Below are positions 53,701 through 64,000 of a stretch of 64,000 nucleotides of DNA, piece after piece. Source of the DNA: Rhizoclosmatium globosum (taxonomy: Eukaryota; Chytridiomycota; Chytridiomycetes; Chytridiales; Chytriomycetaceae); contig MCGO01000025.1 in assembly GCA_002104985.1 (NCBI GenBank), forward strand, positions 1-64,000. The letters are read 5' to 3'. Made by a program: the position numbers and the translations under genes. The notes under the pieces are model-generated. The model saw only the letters and a list, made by a program, of their open reading frames with translations, was not told where the DNA came from and searched no databases. Within the stretch, counting starts at the first letter, position 1. Each line of letters begins with the position of its first letter.

Positions 53701-56700
53701 GTGGTTTGACAACGGTTTTGAAGAATTCGGGGTCTTTGAAGTAAAGGAAGACGTTCAACTCGTGGCACGAGTACTCGCTAAACAGAGATATTTTGCTGTT
53801 GTACGATAAGGTGTTCCATGAAGTGATGAATTTAAACTTGGACAAAGTGTCTGCAGATGATGAAATCATGGATTCAGCAACAGAAAACAATTTTGGCAGC
53901 GTTGAGACGAGAGCAAAATCAGACCCAAGAGACAATGGCAGAGAAGAGCCGGCGTCGAGAGCAGTGTTGGCGAGAACCTCAGTAATATTAGATGAAACTG
54001 GCCAGCTTGGCCGAACAGCTGTATCAGCCAAGACAAGCCCCTGTTTGGAATCCTCATTGATCTGCACCTTCACCTGCGATGTCCAGTTTCCATCAACAAC
54101 AACAAACAAGACTTCGCACTTTTGAGTTTCATTTAAAGGAACAACGAGGGAACCATCAGAATCGGGCTTCAGGTTGAAGAGGGAAGCCCCATTTTTGGCA
54201 AGGAAATCTACAACATTTTTACAGTGAGAAAACCACAAGACTTTGTTCGGCATCGACAAACTCACCATAATTCGTGAAATCATATTGTAGGCTTGAAAGA
54301 TACTCCAAACGCGGAGTTGTTGGCTTACCAGACCTTTTCTTTTTGAAAGAAGCACGTTCACGAGCGTAGTCTCCAAGCGGTGCAGCCATGGCAGCACGCA
54401 TAATTGGCGCACCCGTGAACCCTCCAAATGCACCTCCGAACTCAGCTTGCGGCGCATAAAGACTCTCATTCACCACTGTCCCATCCAACGCAGAATCAAG
54501 AAGACTTGTGCTTCTCACTTTCTACAATGCACGCAGTGTCAACAAAGAAAAAACATACAAACATCGCAAAAACTTCTTACCCAAGTATCAAGTAAAGCGC
54601 TCGGCTTCTGCAGCGTGTTCCCAATAATTCCCTTCCTCTCAATCACATCGCGCTTCCTCTTGAGCACGTACTCCAGATCAGGGTTCAGACTCTGAGTCAA
54701 TGAGTATGAAGTTCCCAGAGTTTTTGCATCCACGACTCGACGCTGTACGTCTCCAGGAGCGTAGGTCGAAACATCTATGGATGTTGAATCAACAGTTCCG
54801 AGATACGAAACGAGGCAGTGAACACGCGTTGATGGAGTCACGTTTGACAGTTTCACTTGGAACCCCGTTTGTGGCGTGTACGTTGTAGAACTGATACGTG
54901 CAGGCTCCAATACTGTGTCAACAGTCTTTGGGTTCAAGTTCAAATCAAATTGAAGAAGTCTATCCAACGGCGCACGTGTGGAAAGAACTTGAGTCGTGTT
55001 TGACAATGTCAAAGCTTTGGTATCATGGACTGAAATCGTCACGTAATGGGTGTAAATCCTCATTTCGTATGAGCCTTTCTTGAGACCACTCGAAACAACC
55101 AGTTCACACAAGTTCTTCCCAACAGCCACGAAACTCACAAGATGACGAGCTGTCGAAAGGACCCTGCACCAAATATCAGAAAATCTCTGTTTAATGGATT
55201 GATACTTACAATGCCTGCGAAGTATCCTTCTGATACAAATCCCAAAGCTCTGGAGACGTTTCCAAATACTCAGCAGGTACTCTCAACGGAATGACAATCC
55301 GTTCATCCTCTGCAATAGTCAATAACCCAGATGGAAGTTCTACAGGATTAAAAGGAGACAGCCCCGAAATGTTCCAGACTTTGGCTGGAGTTTCGCCAAT
55401 AATAACTCCTACTGCAGCAACACCTTCCAACAAGCCCAAGTTAATAACTCCGGAAGAATCAGTGTGCATAACACGAGACATGAGTTTAACAACGTGGCGA
55501 TGCTTGAAATAGACTTCGACAGAGTATTTTTTGAATGGTTCACCTGAATACTGTTAGTTGACACAGCATAAACTGAAAACCCTCACCATTCCGACCCAAG
55601 ATGCGCAATTTGTAACCCGTATCACTCTTCTCCAAGAAAGAAGTCTCAATCGTAGAAGTCTCGTCAATCTTGTTAAGTTCAACAAACTTGGAAACCTTGA
55701 GTTCCACGTCTTCTTTCTGTGAAACTTTTCGGACCACCAACGACATAACAAACTCCATGCTTCGAACTAACAAGAGGTTTTAAGAGTTGCGAAAATCAAT
55801 CAGAATTCAAAAAACATACCTTTGGCAGGAATGTTCACATCAAACGTGGTATCCTCCTCGTCACTGATATCAACCCCTTCCAAAAGCTTCACACTCTCAA
55901 GTCCATCCGCAGCAACGACTTTCACAGAGATCTTTGCTTTCAAAGGTCCACTTCCTTCACCATGGCTACGATTTCCAGGAACCAAGTCTCTCAACTTTGC
56001 AGCAATACGGTTTGATCCAATCGTCACAAGTGGCTTGACAGCAACAGTTAGAGTGTTTCCTGCGCGCACTGCTTCACGGTTGAACAGCCACCGCGCTTGC
56101 ATTTGATACGATTCTTCCAAATGATTGAACTGCGCTGGGTAACTGTATCCTTTATACGTGATGATGAGTGTTTCCAGCTTTGCAGAGCGGGTAAATGGGA
56201 TTGCAATGGTTCCCTCCTCATTTGGCTGTTCCTAAAAAATTAAGAGCTGCAATATGATGAAATATACAACAAAACAAACCTCGTATGTATGTCCTGCCAT
56301 ATAAACATTGAAATCACGTTGAATGACTTCGTTCTTTTCATCCACAACTGAAAACACATGTCCACTGAGTGCAATTTTCTCCACGACACGCAATACACCC
56401 TGTACCGAGGTTGAACATTAATCAAAGGCAAACCAGATTAACGATGCTAATACCTTTTGAAGTACAGCGCGACATCGCTTTCCGCCGCCCACAACTTCTA
56501 CAACAACTAATCCTCTCTCGACACCGTCCAACCATGGAACTTCTACACTTTCAGAATACAAACGACCGGCTGAGAAGGAACCACCACCGACTTGAACAAG
56601 TCTCGACCGATGTGGAACAACGCCAGTCAAATCAAGAGCCATAACAGTATTATTTGGGTCCGTTACAGCATTTCCATTGCTCTTGTACAACGCAAACGTG

Positions 56701-58279
56701 TTAATCTCGTACTCGTTGACTTCGAGTGTGCTGATATTCTTGATATTCAAGGGAAGAACGGTTTTCTGTGTCGAGAACGGAACAAGGAAGTCTGGACGTT
56801 GGATTGGATCAAATTCCAAAACAATCGATTGCGTAAGGTCTTGAAGCTGTGATGGAGTAAGGAGGTGGTTGTATTTGGGACCTTCATCTGTTAGACAAAT
56901 CTTAACGGCAGCAAAGTTTTCTTGGACGAGGGATTTGTTGATCCACTTTGAGTATGATTCGATTGTTTTGGAAGGATCGGTTTTGAAGATGTGGAGGAGG
57001 AAATGTGTCACGAGCTGGCGTTCTTCAAAGATGCTTGTGGACCAGTTTTTCTACAGGTTTTATTAGCGCCTGGTCTTGAAATAATGCTGTTTTGAAATTA
57101 CCATGGATGTACTTTGAACAGGTGTGAGTGACACAAAGAAGTCTCCCCAAAGCGTTTGGTATCGGTCAACCACACGAGGCATTTGGATATACCTGAAGGT
57201 GCAGAGTTAGCATTTAAAACTTTCCAAGAAACGTATTCCTCTTACCTTTCAAACAAGGCAATATCATACACGCGTAATTTTGTGAGTTTGAATTGGAGTA
57301 AACGGAACACAATTGAGGATTTGACGGAATTCATTCCAGCATCATGTAAAGCGACAGTTGCGAACTTATCCAATGTGATCAGACCCTCCACATTGGATTC
57401 TGTGGGAAGCAGTCCATCGGTTGGATTCGTGGTCAATACTTTTGCGCCAAGCTTATCCAAGAACTTTTCAACAAATCCAGGAGTGGACCACAGCTGAGAG
57501 TTTGAGGCCGCCATCAAATCCATTTGTTCGATAGTTGCCCAGTCCAATAGAGGTGGCATTGTGGATGGTGAGAGGGTGTTGAATACAAAGTTGAAGGCGG
57601 CAGGAAGCAGGTCTTCCCCATCGAGAATAAACTGTGATGAGTAAGAAGCAGCATTGAGGATGTCCAAGACCTGGGCGGCCCTGACTGTAGGCGACAGTGA
57701 CACTGTCGCTGAGTCAGCCAGCAGCATCTTAATTACGCGTGGCCAGGCCGCCGGTTCAACCAAAGCCGTTGTTGTGCGGGCAGTCAGGGCATAACGCAGG
57801 GCTTCGTTGGCTTCTTTTGCGAGATCGACCGAGTCCTTGTCCACCGAATCACCAACGCCAACACCACCACCACCAACTTCGTCTGAGGCGTCTTCCATGG
57901 CCACGTCCGCCGCTGCCGATGGACCCGCAACACTGAGCACCGGATTGAATTCGGCCGTGGCAAAGCGGGCAAGCTCAGCCACACTGTCGTTCGCCACGCC
58001 AGACAACGAATTCGAAAGAACTCGCCGGAATTCAAGGGCACGCGCCGAGGGAAGCCGGACCGAGTGGCTCTGAGGAGAGTATCCTTGCGTGTATCCTTGG
58101 GTGTGTTCCTGAGAGTACTCCTCGAACAAGTCCGCATTCACAAGTACCCCAACTCGTCGGCGTTCTTCGCTTCCAGGAACAAGTCGGGAAACTGCGGCGG
58201 CTTTCTCTTCCGGTGTCGTGGCGAGGACTACAGCCTCGGCGAGTGGAAGCGGAATATGAAGTGTCTCAGATGAAAACAT
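50713..58279 (-). CDS. Very large conserved-looking protein of unknown function (2,298 aa, 14 exons)
   Basis: Exons: 58279-57246, 57192-57102, 57050-56454, 56399-56280, 56231-55820, 55766-55587, 55543-55210, 55163-54581, 54521-54266, 54207-53410, 53354-53014, 52963-52796, 52746-51939, 51887-50713. Total 2,299 codons, phases closed at each junction. Many segments look like beta-sandwich domains (LPLNIKNISTLEVNEYEINT, SVKVVAADGLESVKL), mixed with helical parts (LQDRFKEALDRFSFLESEVA). The end reads YKDGYSDMLGRFEYVSLSNT then LFAVYVSSEAYGDAV. I think large proteins with such an end exist in other protists but cannot name a family. No signal peptide; cytosolic is likely. An HEIGH pentapeptide at the start of the last exon is noted but is probably chance. 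Confidence 0.75.
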
Positions 58280-58336
58280 CTTTTTTTGTTTCGATCACGT
58301 ATCAATCAAAAAGAAACCATCAACCAATTAATTGGA

Positions 58337-59515
58337 TCATGTAGAAACTAGAAGGCTACTCTTCCGCCGTGCCATTCTATCTTCATACGCATCCCACACC
58401 CTTCCTAAATAAAAGGCTATGGCATTAGGGAACCCACTTAATGCCAACCCGGCTCCTGCCATCACCACTAACGAATACGGGACGCGATACGCGAGTAATC
58501 CCATCACGCGATTGATAGTTGCTGGCACCCAAGAAACCAAAAATCCAACGGATATAATAAATGTTTTGACTATCAACCTGTTTTTGGAATTTTTCATTCT
58601 TTCCGCAGGAACTGTCACAGTTGATCTATGTGAGATTGTTATTGATAAAGTGGCGTTTTCATGTTTGCTTGCGTCACGGTCCAAAGAATACTGATGAAAG
58701 TCCGGTATTTGATGTGGAAAGTATACTGATTTCATATCATGCCCTTGACTTGTATCAACAGGCACATGACTAATTGGACTGTGGTTCATGTGCATCGTTG
58801 GACTTAAAGGAGCTCGTTGAGGAATCGGGTCCGATACATAATTTTGAGTATCAGACAGCTCTCGACTTCTCTGCTGAATTAAGAAAAATATAACAGTGTA
58901 GATGAATAGTATCGCAAAGAAGTGCAGCCATCTGCACAATGTGTTGTTTAGCAAGAAACGTCTCAACAAACTTGAAAATAATTTCAAGGATACTTACAGC
59001 ATCACATACAATAGTGCCATCCGCAATTCTTGATACGCAGAAGATATCCAACATTCGTACGTTGCATCTCCAATCACGTTTCCTCGTTGCATAATATCTT
59101 GAGCAATGAACATTGCACCCGTAGCCACCAATGGTGTGCCCCAGCCATGAGCATTATACCACCACCAATAACTTTCTGCAACTTTACTATTGTATATTAT
59201 AGTCAAGTAGCAATACGCTGCAATCAAGAAAGACCAGCACGATGATGCGTTCATCGTATACTGTGTCAAGATTCCCATGAAAGTACATACGTCCGTGTTC
59301 CCCACAACACGTGTTCCCACCATAAAAGGAATAACCGATATCAAATCAGAAAGAGACAGGAACGCCTGCATAATCGCCATACTACTCGCTTTCCGCTTCG
59401 AAATAACAGCGTGAAGAACCAGAACAACAACGCCCAAGTTAGCTACAAGTGAAAACGGGCAAATGATGGATATCATCAACTGAATGGGTTTCATCTCCTC
59501 TGGTGTCAATCCCAT
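58337..59515 (-). CDS. Seven-helix receptor, cluster B1 (370 aa)
   Basis: Exons 59515..58998 and 58931..58337. Motifs match cluster A: ICPFSLVANLGVVVLVL, ASSCWSFLIAAYCYLTIIYN, GDATYECWIS, MKNSKNRLIVKTFIISVGFL with SWVPATI. The intron sits at the same TM5 position as in A1-A3. It is divergent enough to be an older paralogue. Expected: G-protein-coupled sensing at the cell surface; ligand unknown. Confidence 0.85.
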
Positions 59516-59566
59516 CTTCCGCGTAAAAAGTTAACAGATGTAAATCTCTTTGCTCACATTTAACTT

Positions 59567-60735
59567 TCATTTCTTATATATATCCCACATCATTCCAATA
59601 AAGAAAGAAATAGAATTAGGGAATCCACTGATAGACAATCCAAACGCAGTAACGAATTGCCACCACGGCGGCATAGTGAACGACCGTTGTGCCGTTGCTG
59701 GAAGCCACGACACGAGGAATCCAATAGCCACAATACAACTTTTCACAATCAGTTTGTTTCGAGAGCTTTTCATTTTACTGATCCCGTTTTCATTTATTTT
59801 TGCAGGGTTGTTGGGGCCTTGATTCCGAGAATCCATTGACACGACAGATTGAGATTTTCTGATTGATTGGGATTGTGGAGAGCTTGAACTGCTCTCTTGA
59901 AGAGACTGTTGTTGACCCACCCCTGATCTAGCGTTATTCTCCATCACGTCACCAGGAGTCGCAGTAAGAGCAGACACTCTAATGGACCTCAGAGGTATCG
60001 ACTGCTTCGTTGAATACCGTCCTGAATTCTGAGCTTCCTTTTCCTGACTACGGCTCATTCTCTCTAACCCTTTCTCCGCGGCATTTATAGTCACGAATAT
60101 TCGCATATATATGCAGATAGTCAGGACGAAATGGGAATATAGGATACTGTAAAAAGCGTAAAACCGGAGGTACGAGTACTGGTTTGCAATCCAACACTCA
60201 AAGTGCGCGTCTCCAATCACGTTTCCATTTTTTTGAGTTTCTTGCACGATAAAAAGCGATGCTGTTGAGATGGCGGAGAGTGACCATGCGTAGACGTTGA
60301 ACCACATCCAGTTGACTGTCTTGTTGTAGAGAACAGTCAAGTAACAGTATAACGCCACCAGAAAACTCCATGATGAAGAAGCCACTAAACAGAAATGGAA
60401 TAATGCGCCAGCAACTTGGCATAACTCTGTTTTGTCTACGATCGAGGTTCCCATCATGAGACAGATTGAAGTGCAGGAATCAGACATTGCCAAGTATGCG
60501 GGAATAAGACCCAATCTGTTCCGTTTGCTCTTTATGAAAACAACGCAGATGAAAACGATTCCGTTTGCAAATATTGAAAACGGTGTTATGAGCCTGCATT
60601 ATATTCGTTGATATTATGAACACCAAAGTGAAACACCAACCTAAACATAAGACGTATGCGCTCCAATCCATCAGCCGGCAAGCTATAATCTTCTTGTACC
60701 AGTTCTGTGTCAGCGACATCGTACATTTCGTCCAT
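59567..60735 (-). CDS. Seven-helix receptor, cluster B2 (373 aa)
   Basis: Exons 60735..60641 and 60593..59567. The first exon (31 residues, MDEMYDVADTEL onward) is short and is joined through phase to LITPFSIFANGIVFICVVFI (TM1). The usual TM5 intron of the other receptors is missing, and an intron before TM1 has been gained, so the gene structure differs from its neighbours. TM3 reads ASSSWSFLVALYCYLTVLYN (the usual Cys is Ser), and TM6 region reads KSSRNKLIVKSCIVAIGFLV. Third cytosolic loop is Ser/Gln-rich. Confidence 0.8.
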
Positions 60736-60850
60736 TGTTTTCCCTTTCGAAAAACAAACCTAAATTCCAACAATGACTTCACATCAGACATATTCATTTC
60801 TTCACAACACCTTTCCACTTCCATTAAAACATGCCGGAAAAAATAATAAT

Positions 60851-62209
60851 CTATTTCCGCGAATGCTCCCAATCCCACACCAACCCCGCGAAAAACGACC
60901 CTGAATTCCAAAACCCTTGCACACTGAGCCCAACCCCCGCCAAAACAGTTAACCACCCCGGAACATCCCCCGATACACTCATATAGTGCTTCACCGTTGC
61001 GGGAACCCACGACGCCACGAATCCAAACGCAATGATGAGGGTCTTCAGGAGTAACTTGTTTCGCGACTGTTTCATTTTCCGGGCGGCTGCTTCGTGGTTT
61101 ATGGAGGAGGGGCGGGATTGTATAGGATGGTGGTGGCTGTTTTTGCGTGATATTGATGTGAATTGGAGTGGGTTGTAGAAATTTGATTTCACGGATGTGC
61201 GGAGGGATGTTGATGAATTTACGCGGGGGAGTGGAGGAATGACTTGTAAATTGGAGGATGGGTCGTGGAGTCTGCTTTGGTCTGCGAGGTCGGGTAAAGA
61301 TCGATGAAAGGTTGGGAGGGGTGGAATTGTGTTTTCCATTATGTAGCTTTTTAGGCTGCTTGCGGAGCTTGGTTTTCGGGTTGGTTGGAGTTTTAGGGTG
61401 TTGGAGGATGAAGGGGCAGCTTGGGAATGGACTGATGCTCGTGATGAGGGTGGACTGTCGTTGATTGATGCACCGCTGTGATGTATAGCCAGGGAAGATA
61501 GCGTTGTAGTAGGTAGCGGCGGAATTGGTACCGTTGAGGATGTTCCGACATCAGACAAGTCCTTCGTCGATGCTTCAATGGCAATGAAAATGCGAGTATA
61601 AACGAATATGAGGCCCAAGAAGTGTAACCACCTGAAATTTATATATTATCAACAGAAAGGCGTGAATGAGTTGTGTTCTTACAGTAGTGGATAATATAAC
61701 ACAAAACGCAACCTTGGATATTCCGGTGATATCCAACAAAAGTACAAAGAGTCCCCAATGACGTTTCCTTTCCGAACTAAACCTTGCACCGTAAACATGA
61801 CCACAGTAGAGGCGAATGGCATGCACCAGCCATACAAATTATAAGCCCACCAATATTGGTCCGCCAAAGACATGTCATACAACACTGTCAAATAAGCATA
61901 CACAGCCACAAGGAATGAAAAACATGACGAGGCATTCAAAAAATAATTCGTGAGGACCCCAACAACAGTACAAAGCGCTTCACGATCCAATATCGACGTG
62001 CCAAGAATCAACGATATTGACACAACAATATCGGCGATTGAGAGATATACTTGTAGGACTCCTAAATGCGTTTGCTTGCTCTTGATGAAAGCGACGCAGT
62101 AGAGAACACCGCAGTTTGAAAGGATTGCAAGGGGACAGATAATCCGCATGATAAGGCGGATGGTATCGACCTCCGGCGTCTTAAAAGAATAAGAATCCGA
62201 GTCATTCAT
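60851..62209 (-). CDS. Seven-helix receptor, cluster B3 (435 aa)
   Basis: Exons 62209..61683 and 61631..60851. Motifs: IICPLAILSNCGVLYCVAFI, ASSCFSFLVAVYAYLTVLYD (Trp of CWSF replaced by Phe), GDSLYFCWIS, MKQSRNKLLLKTLIIAFGFV with SWVPATV. The third cytosolic loop is about 150 residues, rich in Ser and Pro. The TM5 intron is conserved. A terminal basic helix (WDWEHSRK) closes the protein. Confidence 0.85.
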
Positions 62210-62412
62210 TTAAACTTCGTCAGTGCACGTCAGGGGTATTCTGTGACTGTTTTTCGCAATGTTGTGAGAGGCCATTGTCCTCAATAGGCCCAATCAGGTT
62301 CCTGACTTTGTAATCAACAATAATAAACTAGTCTCACTCGTTGCATGTGCGTTTATTAAGGATGTGGTATGATGTGGTTGTGTGCTAAAGAAAAACCAAA
62401 GATGCAGAAGGG

Positions 62413-62631
62413 CTAAAGGAAGAAGTTGTTGACAAGGTCTTTTACTTCTTTCAAACTCTTTACTAACGACCTCCGTTTCGTTGAGATGGGGCCGGCGGGG
62501 TCAAGCGTTGAGTTGTTTGTTTCATCTTCTGCGATGGCTATCTCAGTCGCTGATGGCCTGACAATATTTGTTTGACGGCTTGTATGTATGGTGCACGTTT
62601 TGAAGTTGACAAGGCCAGATGTGAAGGGCAT
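62413..62631 (-). CDS. Small protein with basic C-terminal helix (72 aa)
   Basis: A single open frame with a hydrophilic middle and the tail STKRRSLVKSLKEVKDLVNN then FFL. The tail resembles that of the SPS family and of the next gene (62980), while the N-terminal SPSxIAS block is absent. It could be a distant family member or convergent. No signal peptide. Confidence 0.45.
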   Translation of the reverse strand: MPFTSGLVNFKTCTIHTSRQTNIVRPSATEIAIAEDETNNSTLDPAGPISTKRRSLVKSLKEVKDLVNNFFL

Positions 62632-62979
62632 CTTATGTAATAAGTTACTTTTTGGTGATGATTACGGCCGCGGATGAGGTGTGCGGAAAAGGCCTGTGCG
62701 GCAATCGAACCTTGCGTTGAACTCTGTCGAACTTGATGAGCGACAAAATTATTGTTATTTCTTTTAGGTTCAAATAAGTACGTTTGTTCTTTTAGATATA
62801 ATGGGAACTTTCATAGAACATATGTAATAGTTGAAGCATGAGACGACGGAATAATCTTGTAGAGCGTTCGTGAGAGTCGGAAAATTATAAACTGCCTATT
62901 TATTGTAAACAATGATACCAATATGTTGTAAGACGGATATATATACAAAGTGGAATAATGTGATGTGAGTGAGTGAGTC
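62632..62979. other. Intergenic, no gene seen
   Basis: About 350 bp of AT-rich sequence between two small genes on the same strand. Confidence 0.5.
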
Positions 62980-63228
62980 TCAGGCAAAGAAGCGGTTGAT
63001 GGAATCTTTGATGTGTCTGATTTTCGTCGATATGTTCTTTGACGGGGATGTAGGAGATCCAGCCTCAGGAGACGACGGTTCAGTGTTAGTGTTGACAATT
63101 TTGGGGTTTGTTCGAAGCATTAGGTCTGAGGAGGGTTGATTTGAGGCATCGTTGTGTCTGGCAGAGTTGATAGTCAGAGGTCCCCTCTTGCGTTGTAAGT
63201 TAGAAGGCTCGGTCGGTCTGGCTGGCAT
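62980..63228 (-). CDS. Small protein with basic C-terminal helix (82 aa)
   Basis: A single open frame starting MPARPTEPSNLQRKRGPL, with a Ser/Pro/Thr-rich middle (NTNTEPSSPEAGSPTSPSKN) and the tail STKIRHIKDSINRFFA. Tail and layout resemble its neighbour at 62413, so the two probably are paralogues. A frame on the same strand at 62811..63098 is a shadow. Confidence 0.5.
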   Translation of the reverse strand: MPARPTEPSNLQRKRGPLTINSARHNDASNQPSSDLMLRTNPKIVNTNTEPSSPEAGSPTSPSKNISTKIRHIKDSINRFFA

Positions 63229-63414
63229 GTTTTCGACAATGTAATGGCCTCAGTACCAAGTTTTGAACCAATTTTGTTTCAGAATTGGGCTTGGGGGACG
63301 TCGAACTCTTCATTTTGATTCCTTCAACATTACTAACTAACAATTGTACTCTATTTGTAAGTTTTGATATCTGTGTATGTTCTACAGAATTAGTTTATTT
63401 AATACATTAAAAAG

Positions 63415-64000
63415 ATGCGTATTTCATGTGAAGATGAGGTTGAGGTTGAGATCCCGACCAACTGCCGTGGCCGCCACACACCGGGCGACAAAGACAAACG
63501 CGCAACTCTTCAGTTTCAACGCGCAGTTCGCCGCGCAGCCACGACGGTTGCGCACGAAGGTTTGGCCGTGGACCTGCGCCGCTTCTCAGAACTGCAAATT
63601 GATGCGCCGCGCTTTGCCGCTGCCCCGCCGGCTTTTGCTGCGCCGACTCGTGTGATGTCAGAAGGTGCGAAGGCGGAAGGCGCGAGGGAAAAGGAGAGAG
63701 AGAAAGAGGTGTGTTATACTTGACCAACAACCAGTGTTCTCTAAAGCCAATGTCGTCCAGAAAGAAGAACTGGCAAAACGGGCCCAGCTTCTCAACGATA
63801 ATCTGCTCAGTGTATGTCCCTGGCTCGCTCTCAATCATGTTTCAATACTTACTCCCGAAACCATCTCAGTTCCTTGACAAGAAACTGAATCAGCTAAAAC
63901 TCGAGGCCGAAACTAAACAGAAACAGACTGAAGCCCAACGCGCTAAACTTCAATTGGAAAAGGAAGCGAAAGAAAAGGAGGAGAGGGACAGGAAAGAAAA
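63415..64000 (+). CDS. Coiled-coil protein, 5' part (cut by window end)
   Basis: Exons 63415-63708, 63761-63811 and 63870 onward; phases 0. The first exon is Ala/Arg/Glu-rich (FQRAVRRAATTVAHEGLAVD). From exon 2 the sequence is a charged helix (KEELAKRAQLLNDNLLS, FLDKKLNQLKLEAETKQKQT), and it becomes a Lys/Glu-rich coiled coil that runs off the right edge. Not recognised; the 3' end is missing. Confidence 0.6.

Overview
The window looks like nuclear DNA of a zoosporic (flagellated) fungus, most likely a chytrid. The evidence is gene content rather than any search: short GT-AG introns (mostly 45-60 bp), long spliced genes, an ARMC2-like flagellar assembly factor, a TTC6-like giant TPR protein, two TRPV-like ankyrin cation channels, six seven-helix receptors of the cAMP-receptor-like type, an iodotyrosine-deiodinase-like flavoprotein, and fungal-style secreted enzymes. 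All spliced models were joined by hand from splice consensus and reading phase, and phase was used as the internal check.

Layout. 0-5.7 kb: an array of very small genes (53-73 aa products) sharing an N-terminal SPSxIAS(M/L)APK block and, in most, an STKSVKxF-type tail; one copy is split by a ~3 kb insertion with inverted ends and one is frameshifted. 6-9.3 kb: divergent pair of a membrane-anchored S33 peptidase and an IYD-like reductase. 9.4-17.5 kb: 23-exon TTC6-like gene. 17.6-21 kb: GH26-like mannanase and a convergent aspartic protease with two frame breaks. 21.6-28 kb: two tandem TRP channel paralogues. 28-31.6 kb: an F-box protein, then a second array of the small-protein family that repeats the order of the first array. 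31.6-33.8 kb: gene-poor, with two related MITE-like repeats and a microsatellite. 34.2-40 kb: ARMC2-like protein, then a thioredoxin-STI1/Hop fusion. 40-45.4 kb: one more small-family gene and three tandem receptors. 45.5-50.7 kb: bHLH factor, SH3 membrane protein, diphthine-synthase-type ATP pyrophosphatase. 50.7-58.3 kb: a 14-exon gene for a ~2,300-residue protein of unknown function. 58.3-62.2 kb: three more receptors. 62.4-64 kb: two more small proteins and the start of a coiled-coil gene.

Working together: receptors, TRP channels and flagellar proteins fit the sensory and motile life of zoospores. The strongest candidate for something undescribed is the small-protein family. It has at least nine copies in 40 kb, paralogous promoters with conserved TATA modules, an inverted segmental duplication and active birth and death; its function cannot be read from sequence. 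The receptor clusters and the thioredoxin-STI1 fusion are the next most interesting points.
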